Shown: positions 27,899 to 37,191, numbered from the stretch's first letter. The stretch is DNA of 64,000 nucleotides from Rhodohalobacter sp. SW132 (GCF_003390325.1 NZ_QUOK01000002.1:372001-436000), one strand, 5' to 3'. A program made the numbers and translations. The notes: generated by a model from the sequence alone, not told the origin.

Positions 27899-28474
27899 CT
27901 ACCCCTTTAACCGGTTGATCTGATCTCTGATTTTAGCAGCTTTTTCGTAATTTTCGGTATCGATTGCGGTTTGAAGCTCTTTTTCGAGTTTTTCAATTCC
28001 GCTGAGTTCATTCTTTTCCTCTACAATACCTTGCGCACTCTTTTTGGAGCCCGGTTTTTTCTGTTCTTCAGATTCAATACCAGCTTCATCAAGAACACTT
28101 GTATGAACAAATATCGATGCACCAAAACGGATAGCAACCGCAATCGCATCACTTGGCCTGGCATCAATTTCAATTTTTTCATCACCGCGGTTAAATACTA
28201 ATTTTGCGAAAAACGTCCCTTCTGAGAGTTCATTGATCAGTACGTAATCAATCGCCGTATCAAAACTCATGATAATATTCTTTACCAGGTCGTGCGTCAT
28301 CGGCCTTGGAGGTTTAATACTTTCAAGTTCCAGTGCAATTGCCTGAGCCTCAAAGGTTCCGATAATGATGGGTAAACGCCTGCCTCCACTCTTTTCAGTT
28401 AAAATAAGAGCGTATGCCCCGCCGCTGCTGGGGCTGGTTGACAAACCAAGTATGTCCATTTCAATTTTTTGCAA
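27899..28474 (-). CDS. bifunctional nuclease family protein (DUF151) with C-terminal UVR motif
   Basis: A 191-residue protein. The DUF151/BFN domain covers about residues 1-130 (LSTSPSSGGAYALIL, RRLPIIIGTFEAQAI, KIEIDARPSDAIAVAIRFGA). It is followed by a linker and a UvrB/UvrC-type UVR motif (about 155-190, LEKELQTAIDTENYEKAAKI). This arrangement is common in this group of bacteria. The DNase/RNase activity reported for the family is not readable from sequence. It opens the bshC transcription unit. Confidence 0.88.
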   Translation of the reverse strand: MQKIEMDILGLSTSPSSGGAYALILTEKSGGRRLPIIIGTFEAQAIALELESIKPPRPMTHDLVKNIIMSFDTAIDYVLINELSEGTFFAKLVFNRGDEKIEIDARPSDAIAVAIRFGASIFVHTSVLDEAGIESEEQKKPGSKKSAQGIVEEKNELSGIEKLEKELQTAIDTENYEKAAKIRDQINRLKG

Positions 28475-28683
28475 TGGTGTCTCCGGTATGCATTAATTTT
28501 TGATTGGAAGTTAAGGAATTTCAACTATCTCTTAAACAATAACCGTTCCGATATTTATCCTCAAGATTTTGAATGATATGCTGTGTGGAATCCCACAATC
28601 TGAATTGCTGACCGATATATCTTTTGTATCTTATTTGATACACAATTAACATAACAGAAACTGGAAGAATTTGATTTCAAATT

Positions 28684-28908
28684 ATGAATGTAAAAATCAA
28701 AGAGCAACGAAACCCGAGAACCGGAAATCCAACTACCGTAATTACCGGGATCACTCACAATCCACAGGTGATTGAAAAACTTGAAAAGAAGTTAAAATCG
28801 AACTGCGGAGCAGGTGGGCACACGGAAGGAAAAACTATTTATATCCAGGGTTCCCATACTGATAAGATAAAATCTATCCTGACAAAAGAGGGATACACTG
28901 TACAGTAA
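28684..28908 (+). CDS. SUI1/eIF1-like translation factor (YciH family), core only
   Basis: A 74-residue protein matching the SUI1 core: KSNCGAGGHTEGKTIYIQG and the C-terminal KIKSILTKEGYTVQ. Proteins of this family resemble eukaryotic eIF1 and affect start-site fidelity. Usual bacterial members are around 105-110 residues, so this one lacks the N-terminal extension. The ATG is plausible because the upstream frame has no family-like sequence. Confidence 0.85.
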   Translation: MNVKIKEQRNPRTGNPTTVITGITHNPQVIEKLEKKLKSNCGAGGHTEGKTIYIQGSHTDKIKSILTKEGYTVQ

Positions 28909-29037
28909 TGAAGTAAAATTGTGTATTTACATTAATTTACAATAAAGTTTCAATTTTTTTGTAACAAATCGGTGTCAGGATACTCTTGAACATACAGACG
29001 TGTATTGTTCTCTTGATCAATTTAAATACCGGATCTC

Positions 29038-29427
29038 TTGTTTGTAAAGACTGATAGAAAAAATGTACTGATCGTTGAAGACGATGGTATACAGCAAATT
29101 ATAATGAAAAGATTTGCAGACAGACTTGGATTGAATGTACTGGCAATCGTCTCTAAAGGTTTTGAGGCCGTGGAAACTGCAAGATCTCTACCCGAAATTG
29201 ATCTGATCATGATGGATGTCCGTTTGGCGGACAATATTGATGGTATTGAAGCAATGACCCGTATTCGAAAATCAGCCAATAGCATTAAAGTTATCTACGT
29301 TACTGGTAATTCGGAACCTGAAACGAGAAATCGTGCATTAGAGACGAATTATGATGCTTTTCTTGAAAAACCGGTCACTGAGGAGAAACTCCGGTTTGCA
29401 GTATCCAAAGCGTTTGCTGAGGTTTAA
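29038..29427 (+). CDS. stand-alone response regulator receiver
   Basis: A 129-residue CheY-like receiver with a TTG start. The acidic pair in LIVEDDG, phosphoacceptor Asp60 in IMMDVRL, VTGNSE and the Lys in EKPVT are intact. It resembles the receiver at 8419-8814 in length and motifs. No kinase is nearby. Confidence 0.88.
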   Translation: MFVKTDRKNVLIVEDDGIQQIIMKRFADRLGLNVLAIVSKGFEAVETARSLPEIDLIMMDVRLADNIDGIEAMTRIRKSANSIKVIYVTGNSEPETRNRALETNYDAFLEKPVTEEKLRFAVSKAFAEV

Positions 29428-29480
29428 GTTTTCATCATTTAAATTAGCAATCGAGGGTAGAATCATTGTATTTTTAGTAG

Positions 29481-31667
29481 ATGAAATTCTCTGCAATACC
29501 ATCGCTTTTTCTACTGTTTTTCTACATTTTTCCGGCAAATTCTGTTTACTCACATCCGCTGCCGGAGATCGTGGAGTCAGATTCCATTCGTGTTGGTGTT
29601 GTACTTAGCGGAGGCGGAGCAAAAGGTATTGCTCATATAGGGGTGCTGAAGAAATTAGAAGAAGCCGGCGTTCGAATCGACTACATCACCGGAACAAGTA
29701 TGGGCAGCCTCGTAGGCGCCCTGTATTCGATCGGCTATACCACAGACCAGTTAGAAGAGATTGCCAAATCAAGCAGCTGGGATCAGCTTTATACTGAAAG
29801 ACCAAATCGGCGATATCTCTCAAACTTTGAGAGAATGCAAGGTGACAGAACCATCGTCTCTTTCCCCATTCGTGAACGTGGCCTTGATTTTCCCTTCGGT
29901 ATAATCAGCGGGCAAAATATTTACGCTTTTCTATCCCGCTATACATGGCCGGTTCATGGTACGGATCGATTTGAAAACTTTCCTATCCCTTTCGCAACGG
30001 TTGCAACTGAGCTTGAAACCGGTGAGCCAAAAGTGTTTCGTTCAGGATATTTGCCGGATGCAATACGTGCCAGTATCTCCATTCCCTCCCTGATTCGGCC
30101 TCATGTAATTGACGGAGTTGCATACATTGATGGCGGACTATCAAATAATTTACCGGTACAAGAAGCGAAAGAGTTAGGTGCAAATTTCATCATCTCGGTA
30201 AATGTAGCTGCCCCGCTTATGCCAACGGACAGCCTGACCTCTTTTGCCGATGTTTTCACCCAGGTATTAAACTATCGGATAAATGAAAAAATTGAGGCTC
30301 AAATTGAAGAGTCTGATATCTACATCAGCCCTCAAGAAGCAAATAGGTTTGAAATTGTTGATTTTGACCGGGTTGATGAGTTAATACAGGTTGGTTTAGA
30401 TGAAGCCGATCTCTATATGGATCAATTTAAAGAAGTTGCTGCCCGGCAGGTTGCAAAACCGCAATTGCGACCCGGAATCGGCAGTTACGGGGCATTACCA
30501 TTTAATCGCGTGATCATCAGCGGAAACGACCTTATAACCGACGAATTCATATTAAGTGAATTAAATCTTGAGCAGGGGTTTCAATTGACCCCGGATTTTA
30601 TTGATGAGAAAATCAATCAGCTTTACAGTACCCAGCTTTTTGATCTGATTACCTACCGAATTCAACCGGATGAATCGTATTACTATAATCTGCACATCAA
30701 TGTTGAAGAGAACAGAACTGATGTATTCAGAGTTGGTTTGCGATACGAAACTCAAACGGATGCATCCATATTGCTGAATACACAGTTCAGAAATTTGTTG
30801 TTTAACGGCTCTAATTTACGGTTTGATTTACGTCTGGGTGATGAAATCAAAGCTTCAGCAGAATTACTGGCATACGGAGGGCTTGGATCCCGTATGGGTA
30901 TAATGACGAAAGCAGAGTACAGTTCAGAAAATATTGATCAATTTGAGGCCGGTGAACGTACATCACGCTTCAAAAATCACAGAACCCGATTGCAGCTTTC
31001 TGTTGGTAATTATTTAAGCTCCAATAACCTTATTGCCGGGGGAATAAGACGAGATTTTATCTATCAGAACAATACCATTAATCCTGATATGATTCTCCCC
31101 TCTTCAAGAGATCATACCTCCTATTTTTTCCATTTTAACAGAGATCGTCTTCACAGGAAGTCGTACCCAACCAATGGTACCCGTTTCGTATCGAATGCAA
31201 GTTATAGCGGCGATTTTTCGCTGAGTAACATCAACTACCTGAGAGCCGGAAGTTTGATCGAATCATTTTTTGAGTTATCTAATGATTTTTCAATCAGGGC
31301 CCTGTTATACGGCGGTTACAGTTCGGGGGACGACCTGCCCTGGGGATCATGGTATGCCATAAACCGGCTCGATTCTGAATTTGGTTTTGTACGTTTTGGC
31401 GGATTCAACCGGTACGAACTTACCAGTCGCAACATACAAATGGCCTCCGCAGGGATACAGATGGAGCCGATTTATCATCGGTTTATTAACTTTGATTTTT
31501 ATATCGGTCGATTTCCTGATGAGTGGGACTTAGCTACAACAGATATCGTGCAGGGAGCGAGTATTTCTGTCGGTGCCCTTACCATATTGGGACCTGTTCA
31601 GGTTATACTATCCACAAGTACAGAAAACAGTTTTCTTGCAGAATTTCAAATAGGATACCAGTTTTAA
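29481..31667 (+). CDS. PlpD-type patatin-like phospholipase with outer-membrane barrel
   Basis: A 728-residue surface or secreted lipase of the PlpD (type Vd) kind. The signal peptide (about 1-24) is followed by a patatin domain with the oxyanion loop SGGGAKG, nucleophile Ser73 in GTSMGS and the Asp in YIDGGLSNN (about 217). A POTRA-like segment (about 340-410) and a 16-strand BamA-like barrel fill the rest, ending in a C-terminal Phe (FQIGYQF). The barrel probably anchors the lipase in the outer membrane. The stop overlaps the TPR gene start (taatg). Confidence 0.9.
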   Translation: MKFSAIPSLFLLFFYIFPANSVYSHPLPEIVESDSIRVGVVLSGGGAKGIAHIGVLKKLEEAGVRIDYITGTSMGSLVGALYSIGYTTDQLEEIAKSSSWDQLYTERPNRRYLSNFERMQGDRTIVSFPIRERGLDFPFGIISGQNIYAFLSRYTWPVHGTDRFENFPIPFATVATELETGEPKVFRSGYLPDAIRASISIPSLIRPHVIDGVAYIDGGLSNNLPVQEAKELGANFIISVNVAAPLMPTDSLTSFADVFTQVLNYRINEKIEAQIEESDIYISPQEANRFEIVDFDRVDELIQVGLDEADLYMDQFKEVAARQVAKPQLRPGIGSYGALPFNRVIISGNDLITDEFILSELNLEQGFQLTPDFIDEKINQLYSTQLFDLITYRIQPDESYYYNLHINVEENRTDVFRVGLRYETQTDASILLNTQFRNLLFNGSNLRFDLRLGDEIKASAELLAYGGLGSRMGIMTKAEYSSENIDQFEAGERTSRFKNHRTRLQLSVGNYLSSNNLIAGGIRRDFIYQNNTINPDMILPSSRDHTSYFFHFNRDRLHRKSYPTNGTRFVSNASYSGDFSLSNINYLRAGSLIESFFELSNDFSIRALLYGGYSSGDDLPWGSWYAINRLDSEFGFVRFGGFNRYELTSRNIQMASAGIQMEPIYHRFINFDFYIGRFPDEWDLATTDIVQGASISVGALTILGPVQVILSTSTENSFLAEFQIGYQF

Positions 31668-32293
31668 TGAACGAAGAAAAAATACGCAGCCAGATTACAG
31701 AAATTGAGCAGGAACTTACTGAAGAAAATGACCGCGCTGATCTGCACAATGATGCCGGAGTTGGATATTCTCTTTTAGGGGAGTTTGATAAGGCAGAGCG
31801 CTATCATAAAAAAGCGGTAGAGTTGCATCGAACACCTGCTCACCTGTTTAACCTGGCAAACATTTTTTCTCAGCAGGAAAAACTGGAGCAATCAATAGAT
31901 ATGTATCTTCAGGTGCTGGAATTGAACCCTGCTCACATTGGTGCTTTAAATAATCTTGCGGATAGTTATGAATTGAATGGTCAGACTGACAAGGCGCACG
32001 AGTTATTTCATTATATCACACACATTCAGCCGGATGAACCGATGTCTCATTTTAACCTCGGAAACTTTTTTCTAAGGCAAAACCAACATATAGAAGCGGC
32101 TAAGTGTTATGAGGCAGCAATCGAAAAAGATGAGAATTTTACGGATGCCTATTTCAATATCGCCTGGGTTCTGTTCCAGGCGAAGGCGTACAGAGAAGCG
32201 TTAGAGTATGCAAATTTAGGTCTGGAGACAGATCCGAATTACGACGATCTGAAACAGATAAAAGTGAAAATCGAGAAAGAGTTAGCTGAATGA
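31667..32293 (+). CDS. tetratricopeptide-repeat protein
   Basis: A 208-residue protein with about four to five TPR units (for example GEFDKAERYHKKAVELH, EQSIDMYLQVLELNPAHIGALNNLAD, AAKCYEAAIEKDENFTDAYFNIAW). The start is placed at the ATG that overlaps the patatin stop, not at an earlier in-frame ATG inside that gene. There is no signal peptide. It is probably a scaffold coupled in expression with the lipase; the partner is unknown. Confidence 0.85.
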   Translation: MNEEKIRSQITEIEQELTEENDRADLHNDAGVGYSLLGEFDKAERYHKKAVELHRTPAHLFNLANIFSQQEKLEQSIDMYLQVLELNPAHIGALNNLADSYELNGQTDKAHELFHYITHIQPDEPMSHFNLGNFFLRQNQHIEAAKCYEAAIEKDENFTDAYFNIAWVLFQAKAYREALEYANLGLETDPNYDDLKQIKVKIEKELAE

Positions 32294-32599
32294 TGTCGAA
32301 ACATCTGCTATAGAAGATTTTTTTGCACGCATGGAACGGTTTGCTACCTGTACTTCTCTTTCCAGTTCCAGGGCAAATTTAGCGGCCATTCGCTGATCAA
32401 AACCGGGACGGCACCCTATTTTTGGCAGTCGCCTGAGGTTTTTTCTGGCTCTCATTCCAGATCGGGCATATCGCTGCAGTTCTGAATCTTGTTCCTGCAA
32501 CTCTGAGAACGATTGCAACTCAGCTTTGGAAAGTTTTCCTTCTGCGAAGTCGTTCACGAACTCTTCAAGTAGGTTCTCATGTTGTTTAAAGCTCATCAT
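32282..32599 (-). CDS. small hypothetical protein next to the ECF sigma gene
   Basis: A 105-residue hydrophilic protein. The N-terminal LLEEFVNDFAEGKLSKAELQSF resembles the helical start of anti-sigma zinc-finger domains, but the Cys and His ligands are missing. A basic middle (ARKNLRRLPKIG) and a C-terminal helix follow. It lies 146 nt downstream of the ECF sigma gene on the same strand and could be its regulator, which is inference. It converges on the TPR gene with a 12-nt overlap. Confidence 0.6.
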   Translation of the reverse strand: MMSFKQHENLLEEFVNDFAEGKLSKAELQSFSELQEQDSELQRYARSGMRARKNLRRLPKIGCRPGFDQRMAAKFALELEREVQVANRSMRAKKSSIADVSTSFS

Positions 32600-32644
32600 A
32601 TCGAAGTAGCGTGTTTAATTGAGGATGATTAGAGATTGATACCG

Positions 32645-32700
32645 GCCCGGCAACATTTAGTTCCCAGAAAGTTTATTTCTGAAGAATTAATGTGCCGGGC
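32645..32700 (-). other. nested inverted repeat between sigma gene and small downstream gene
   Basis: An outer stem of 12 bp with one bulge (gcccggca-a-catt against aatgtgccgggc) encloses an inner 6-bp hairpin (cagaaa/tttctg, 5-nt loop). No T-run follows on the minus strand, so it is not a standard terminator. It could be a processing site, attenuator or a binding site. Confidence 0.55.
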
Positions 32701-32745
32701 ACCGGGATTTCTCTTTCCGGGTACACTACTTCAACTGAGTACAGC

Positions 32746-33354
32746 CTAAATTGTTTCAGGATTTACGTACTCTCCGATTAATGCCTGCAACTGTTGCCGG
32801 GCTCGGTTTATTCGGGATTTCACCGTACCCATTGCGGTATCGGTAATCTCAGCAATTTCCTCGTATGTAAGCTGCTGAATATCTCGTAAAACGATTACTT
32901 CTCTGAAGTCATCATTGAGTGTCATTAATGCTTTTTCAAGTTCTTTAACCGACATTTTTTGGTGAAGCTGATCATCCTGGAGAATCACGCTATCCTCAAT
33001 TTCAAATTCTCTGTCATCCGGATCAGAAGGATCGGCATGCATAGAAATAGTTGTCATGCGCTGCTTCTTTTTATACATGCTTTTCGCAAGGTTCAATGCA
33101 ATGGTATACATCCAGGTTGAAAGCTTAGCAATTCTTACATAGGATTGTCGGCTTCGGTATACCCTCAGAAATGTTTCCTGAACAAGATCTTCGCAATCCT
33201 GGTGGTTGTGGGTATAACGGTAGAGAAAATTGTGGAGGCGATCTTTATATCGCTGAACAATAATATCGAAAGCCGGAATGACGCCAGCCTGAAGTTGTTC
33301 CATTACATCTTCGTCGGAAAGTGAATGTAAGTTTACTTTAGTTGATGATTCCAT
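32746..33354 (-). CDS. ECF-type RNA polymerase sigma factor (sigma-70 family)
   Basis: A 202-residue sigma factor with region 2 (about 20-95: YRYTHNHQDCEDLVQETFLRVYR and TWMYTIALNLAKS) and region 4 (about 135-195: LNDDFREVIVLRDIQQLTYEEIAEI, TVKSRINRARQQL). It is RpoE-like in layout. An acidic insert (DPSDPDDREFEIED) lies between the regions. Its regulator may be the small protein downstream. rseP at 14717 could be the membrane protease of the same pathway, but no classical anti-sigma gene is present. Confidence 0.93.
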   Translation of the reverse strand: MESSTKVNLHSLSDEDVMEQLQAGVIPAFDIIVQRYKDRLHNFLYRYTHNHQDCEDLVQETFLRVYRSRQSYVRIAKLSTWMYTIALNLAKSMYKKKQRMTTISMHADPSDPDDREFEIEDSVILQDDQLHQKMSVKELEKALMTLNDDFREVIVLRDIQQLTYEEIAEITDTAMGTVKSRINRARQQLQALIGEYVNPETI

Positions 33355-33401
33355 GGTGGTACCCCTATTTCGAAGTTGCTGTTTTGTACCACCGGGCGTT
33401 A

Positions 33402-34463
33402 TCAGCCGATGATACGTTTTATCAGCAGGAGGTAGATCGAAGGGATATCAAGTGTGCTGAAGCCTTTAGCTGCCCGATCTGCATCGAGCAGGGCTTCAAA
33501 AATGCGAGGCATTTCGGATAGCTGAAACTGAGAAGCATCTTTCCATTTAAAGTTGAAAAGATAACTGCTGCCAATTCCAAGTTCGGATTGAACCTGGCTT
33601 TTGGTCAGCTGCTTCTCCATCAGCCGTCGAATTTGCCATACATCTGCGAACACTCTGTAAAAGAACCCTACGGATCGAATAACTTCTCCCGCATCTGCAT
33701 TACTCTTGAGCAACATCTGTTCCGCAATGCCAAGGGCTTTTTCAAGATTTCGCTGAAATATGGCTTCTTTAAGCTCAATCACCGAATATTCGCGATATGA
33801 GCCGATTATTTTTTTTACGTGGTCTATAGTCACTCTCTCCTGACTGTCTACAAAAGTGCACACTTTATCTATTTCAGTGGACAGAAGTTTTAAATTATTA
33901 CCTACAAGCTGAGCCAGGATTTGCGAGGCCCGCGGGTCGAGCTGTTTATTATATTGAGATTTGGCCCACTCCATCGCCCAGTCTGCCAGCTGATAATCGG
34001 GTAATGTTTCAAATTCAAACTCCTGAACATTTGAATTGGATTTACTTTTAAAAGCTTTTCCGAGCGAGGTTCTCCCATCCGGTAATTTTTTATCAATGAT
34101 GCATAAGGTCGTTGATGGATTTGGCTGCTTTGCATAGTGTTCAAAATCATTAATGTTCCCTCCTCCTGATTCGCCAACCCGTAGTTTTAAAAAGTCGCGA
34201 ACAATTACAACTCTCTGCTCCGCCATCATCGGAAAGCTTTTGACTATGCCAAGAACTTTTTCGGGAGTAGTCTCGCTTCCATAAAGAAGATCAAAATTAA
34301 AATCTTTTTGATCCCCGGGCACAAGTTCGCTTATCTCCTTTTGAAGCCTCTCAATAAAAAATTGCTCCTCTCCATAGAGGTAATAAATGGGTTTCCTCTG
34401 GTCCGGAGTACGTATACTGTTGCGTGCTTTTTTGAAAAGATCTATGCTGGTTGCCTTTGCCAA
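33402..34463 (-). CDS. holA: DNA polymerase III delta subunit (HolA)
   Basis: Clamp-loader delta subunit that opens the beta clamp. The 353-residue protein has the weak AAA+ start (IYYLYGEEQFFIERLQ), SFPMMAEQRVVIVRDF, and the conserved C-terminal helical domain with LELKEAIFQRNLEKAL-like and RSVGFFYRVFADVWQIRRLM segments. Length and layout fit HolA. It lies directly upstream of the sigma gene on this strand, separated by 47 nt. Confidence 0.92.
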   Translation of the reverse strand: MAKATSIDLFKKARNSIRTPDQRKPIYYLYGEEQFFIERLQKEISELVPGDQKDFNFDLLYGSETTPEKVLGIVKSFPMMAEQRVVIVRDFLKLRVGESGGGNINDFEHYAKQPNPSTTLCIIDKKLPDGRTSLGKAFKSKSNSNVQEFEFETLPDYQLADWAMEWAKSQYNKQLDPRASQILAQLVGNNLKLLSTEIDKVCTFVDSQERVTIDHVKKIIGSYREYSVIELKEAIFQRNLEKALGIAEQMLLKSNADAGEVIRSVGFFYRVFADVWQIRRLMEKQLTKSQVQSELGIGSSYLFNFKWKDASQFQLSEMPRIFEALLDADRAAKGFSTLDIPSIYLLLIKRIIG

Positions 34464-34841
34464 GAGTTGTTTTGTTCGAGGGATTGAAATTTAACTAACG
34501 TAAGGTGAGATGATAGGAATTGTAATCAGAACACACCAATGAAAAACATTCAAAACATGGAATTGTTTGGTAGTTCTAACCATAGTTTCGAAAAGGATAC
34601 AGCTTAATAGTCTTAGAAGTCCGGCAATTCATTATCGGGTTGAAAAGAGTGCCGTCCACTCACCTGATAGATCCGCTAACTGGAAGGAATATAATTTCGA
34701 CACCGGAACACCCGACATTCTATAGATATCATCACAGTAAATTGATTTCACCAAAATACCAATCATAAAAAAAGCCTGCCCCGAACTTAATCAGGACAGG
34801 CTTAAAATCATTATCGCCTAATGAAATCTGTTAGTCAGAAT
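34464..34841 (-). other. intergenic region with terminator
   Basis: Apart from the terminator at 34767-34803 I see no gene or repeat. The part nearer 34464 probably holds the holA promoter. Confidence 0.5.
34767..34803 (-). terminator. intrinsic terminator after the coiled-coil envelope gene
   Basis: Stem aagcctgtcc/ggggcaggctt with one or two imperfect pairs and a short loop, followed on the minus strand by a run of seven T. It lies 39 nt beyond the stop of the gene it serves. Confidence 0.8.
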
Positions 34842-36062
34842 TTAGCTTTTTTTCGTTACCAGGAGAACAATCAACCCGATAATAACAGCCAAACTAATGA
34901 GGAACAGAATAAACATCAGGTTGGATACCGGTTCTGCTGACCGTGCCCAGTCACCGAGTTTTACGTCAATTGAGGCAATTTGTCCTTGTGAAAGAACATT
35001 TCCTGTAGTTAAATATTCGCCCCAGTCAGATTTCACCGTATTGTTCCAGTAATTGCTGAAACTTTCATAGAGTTGTACATCTGCCTCTTCATTCTGCTCA
35101 CGGGCAGTAGCTGAGGCATTGTCTACAAAGGAGTTCAATGCATTATTAAACGCATTTTCACTGGTAAATGCAGGAAGTTCAATTCCATTTTGGTTAAACG
35201 CGGTACTAAGAGCGTTCCAAAGTTTGTTATCGACGCTTGCCTGCCATGCGGCGAGAAGATCTGTAATCTCCTGTTCAGCCTGTACGGGTGAATCAGAAGC
35301 ATATGCATTCGCCATTCTGGAACCAACCCGATCCCAAACTGTCTCGAAATATGCGTGCTGAGCTCTCATGCGCAGGTAATCCTGTGCTTCAAGGCCGGTT
35401 TCTCGATCGGCCTGATTGATATACTCAGAAAGGATGGTTCGAAGCAGTGAAAGCGGATCGTCTTCAAGGCTTTCGCTCGCTTCTGCAATTTCAGACTGAG
35501 TCTGAGAGTCCATTGCCTGGTAACGGTTGAGTAGATTTTCAAGGAAATCTGAAACAAACTCATCACGTGACTCCAGGTTTTGTCTGTACTGGGTTACCAG
35601 TCCTGAGAGCCTGCGTTCGTTGGCAGAAGCCCGTTCAAGCCGCTGTCGCACAGCTTCCGAGTCTTCATCCATTTGAGCAATTTGAGTGCGGAATTCGTCG
35701 ATTTCAGCCTGCAGGCCTTCAATTCGTTCATTCAGCTCGTTTACAACTTCAATGTTGCTTTCGGCTCCGCCTAAACTGGTACGCAAAATAGCTACTCTAT
35801 CTTCAAATGTATCCGGATAGAGAGCTGCGTTCAGAAGTTCTTCGTATCCTGAGTAATCAGCTTCAAGCTGATCAATCTGGTCGTTAATATCACTAACATC
35901 ATCAGATGAAGCCGCACTGTTTATTCGATCTGTGATTTCATTGTAATCAGCTCTGAAATCTTGCTGCACCTGGTAATCACTCTGCTGAGCCATTACTGAT
36001 GCCGAAGCAAATAATAAAAGAGCCGCCAATGTAGAAATCGTTGTTGTCATTACTTTCTTCAT
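34842..36062 (-). CDS. exported coiled-coil protein with C-terminal membrane anchor
   Basis: A 406-residue protein of unknown family. A signal peptide (about 1-25, ending ASVMAQQ) is followed by mostly helical, acidic sequence with heptad-rich stretches near residues 35-75 and 100-165. One transmembrane helix is at the very C-terminus (about 382-402), followed by KKS. The bulk would sit in the periplasm, anchored by the C-terminal helix. It starts 12 nt after a lipoprotein gene, so the two are probably made together. Confidence 0.7.
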   Translation of the reverse strand: MKKVMTTTISTLAALLLFASASVMAQQSDYQVQQDFRADYNEITDRINSAASSDDVSDINDQIDQLEADYSGYEELLNAALYPDTFEDRVAILRTSLGGAESNIEVVNELNERIEGLQAEIDEFRTQIAQMDEDSEAVRQRLERASANERRLSGLVTQYRQNLESRDEFVSDFLENLLNRYQAMDSQTQSEIAEASESLEDDPLSLLRTILSEYINQADRETGLEAQDYLRMRAQHAYFETVWDRVGSRMANAYASDSPVQAEQEITDLLAAWQASVDNKLWNALSTAFNQNGIELPAFTSENAFNNALNSFVDNASATAREQNEEADVQLYESFSNYWNNTVKSDWGEYLTTGNVLSQGQIASIDVKLGDWARSAEPVSNLMFILFLISLAVIIGLIVLLVTKKS

Positions 36063-36074
36063 AGTTTCTCTCCT

Positions 36075-36524
36075 TTATCTGCGACCGGTTTGATCAAGGT
36101 TATAAGTATCGCCTGTTCCCATATCAACGAGTTCGACATATCCGTCACGCTGATTGAATGCAGGTTGTTGCAGCCCATTTTCTGTGATTGAGATTACGCG
36201 TTCGAGTGAGAGTTCGCTCTCACCGGGTTCAAAAACGTATACGTTGCTGAATCCTGCCGCAGTAAGAAAGTAGAATCCTGCACTGTTCCGAATCAGACGA
36301 ACTTCATCAACAGATGAAACGCCCTCTTCCTCAAGTACGGGAGCTACCGAAAACTTAACTGCGTAACGCTGATCGTGAACCTCAGAATTGCTGTCGACGG
36401 TGAGTACGCTTTCGATAGGCTGAGCGTAATCAACACCTTGCAATGTAAGAGATGGACCACAAGCAGCAGCGCCAAACAATAAAGCAACACACAACGCAAG
36501 TGTGGTTAGTTTTGGTTTTGCCAT
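36075..36524 (-). CDS. predicted lipoprotein
   Basis: A 149-residue protein with a type II signal peptide and lipobox GAAAC (Cys22). The mature part is a compact beta-rich domain with NSAGFYFLTAAGFSNVYVF, showing short repeated strands and no Cys. The family is not recognised. It is the first gene of a two-gene unit with the coiled-coil envelope protein, which suggests an envelope complex. Confidence 0.75.
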   Translation of the reverse strand: MAKPKLTTLALCVALLFGAAACGPSLTLQGVDYAQPIESVLTVDSNSEVHDQRYAVKFSVAPVLEEEGVSSVDEVRLIRNSAGFYFLTAAGFSNVYVFEPGESELSLERVISITENGLQQPAFNQRDGYVELVDMGTGDTYNLDQTGRR

Positions 36525-36591
36525 AATAGTTATATTTCTATGATGTTTTGGTGATTATTCGTTTCTATGATAATCGAGTTATAATGTTTCC

Positions 36592-37122
36592 TTACACTGA
36601 TAAAAGTGTGGAACACAAATACGACTCATTTAAAGATTTATACCCATTCAATGAATCAATCTGCATGATAAAGGAAAATCCAATAATATTTCCACCTAAT
36701 TTTTCAATTAATTCAGCACATGCCTTTGCCGTGCCTCCGGTTGCAATCAGGTCGTCATGAATTAATACATTGGCTCCTTTATCGACAGCATCGGCATGAA
36801 TCTCAAGTGTATCTGTGCCATATTCGAGCTCATATTTGTGCGAAACGGTATCCGCAGGAAGTTTATTGGGTTTTCGTACGGGAATAAATCCAGCATTCAG
36901 ATCCTGGGCAAGTCGCAAACCAAACAGGAATCCGCGTGATTCAAGGCCTGCCACGAAATCAACATTCTGATTTTTATATGGTTCTGCGAGCAATTTGGAT
37001 GTGAGTACCAGCGTCCCGGAATTGGCCAGAAGGGGTGTAAAATCTTTAAACTGAATTCCCGGTTTTGGAAAATCAGGAATTGTTCTGATTTTATCGTGTA
37101 TTCGTTGTAGCTGTTCAGTCAT
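36592..37122 (-). CDS. apt: adenine phosphoribosyltransferase
   Basis: Salvages adenine to AMP with PRPP. The 176-residue protein has IPDFPKPGIQFKDFTPLL, GLESRGFLFG, the RKPNKLPADTVSHKYELEYG loop and the PRPP motif VLIHDDLIATGGTA. It is divergent from tadA with 69 nt between. Confidence 0.96.
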   Translation of the reverse strand: MTEQLQRIHDKIRTIPDFPKPGIQFKDFTPLLANSGTLVLTSKLLAEPYKNQNVDFVAGLESRGFLFGLRLAQDLNAGFIPVRKPNKLPADTVSHKYELEYGTDTLEIHADAVDKGANVLIHDDLIATGGTAKACAELIEKLGGNIIGFSFIMQIDSLNGYKSLNESYLCSTLLSV

Positions 37123-37191
37123 CTATAATTAATGGATCATTCTTTTTTATTCATTGGTAATATCGGTTAAGAACATACAAATTTATCAACT

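Noticed and set aside
31523-31666. Longer N-terminus for the TPR protein
   Set aside because: The region codes for the conserved barrel end of the patatin protein in another frame; the ATG at the overlap is the better start.
32645-32700. Intrinsic terminator after the sigma gene
   Set aside because: The stem is strong but no T-run follows on either relevant side; listed as a structured element instead.
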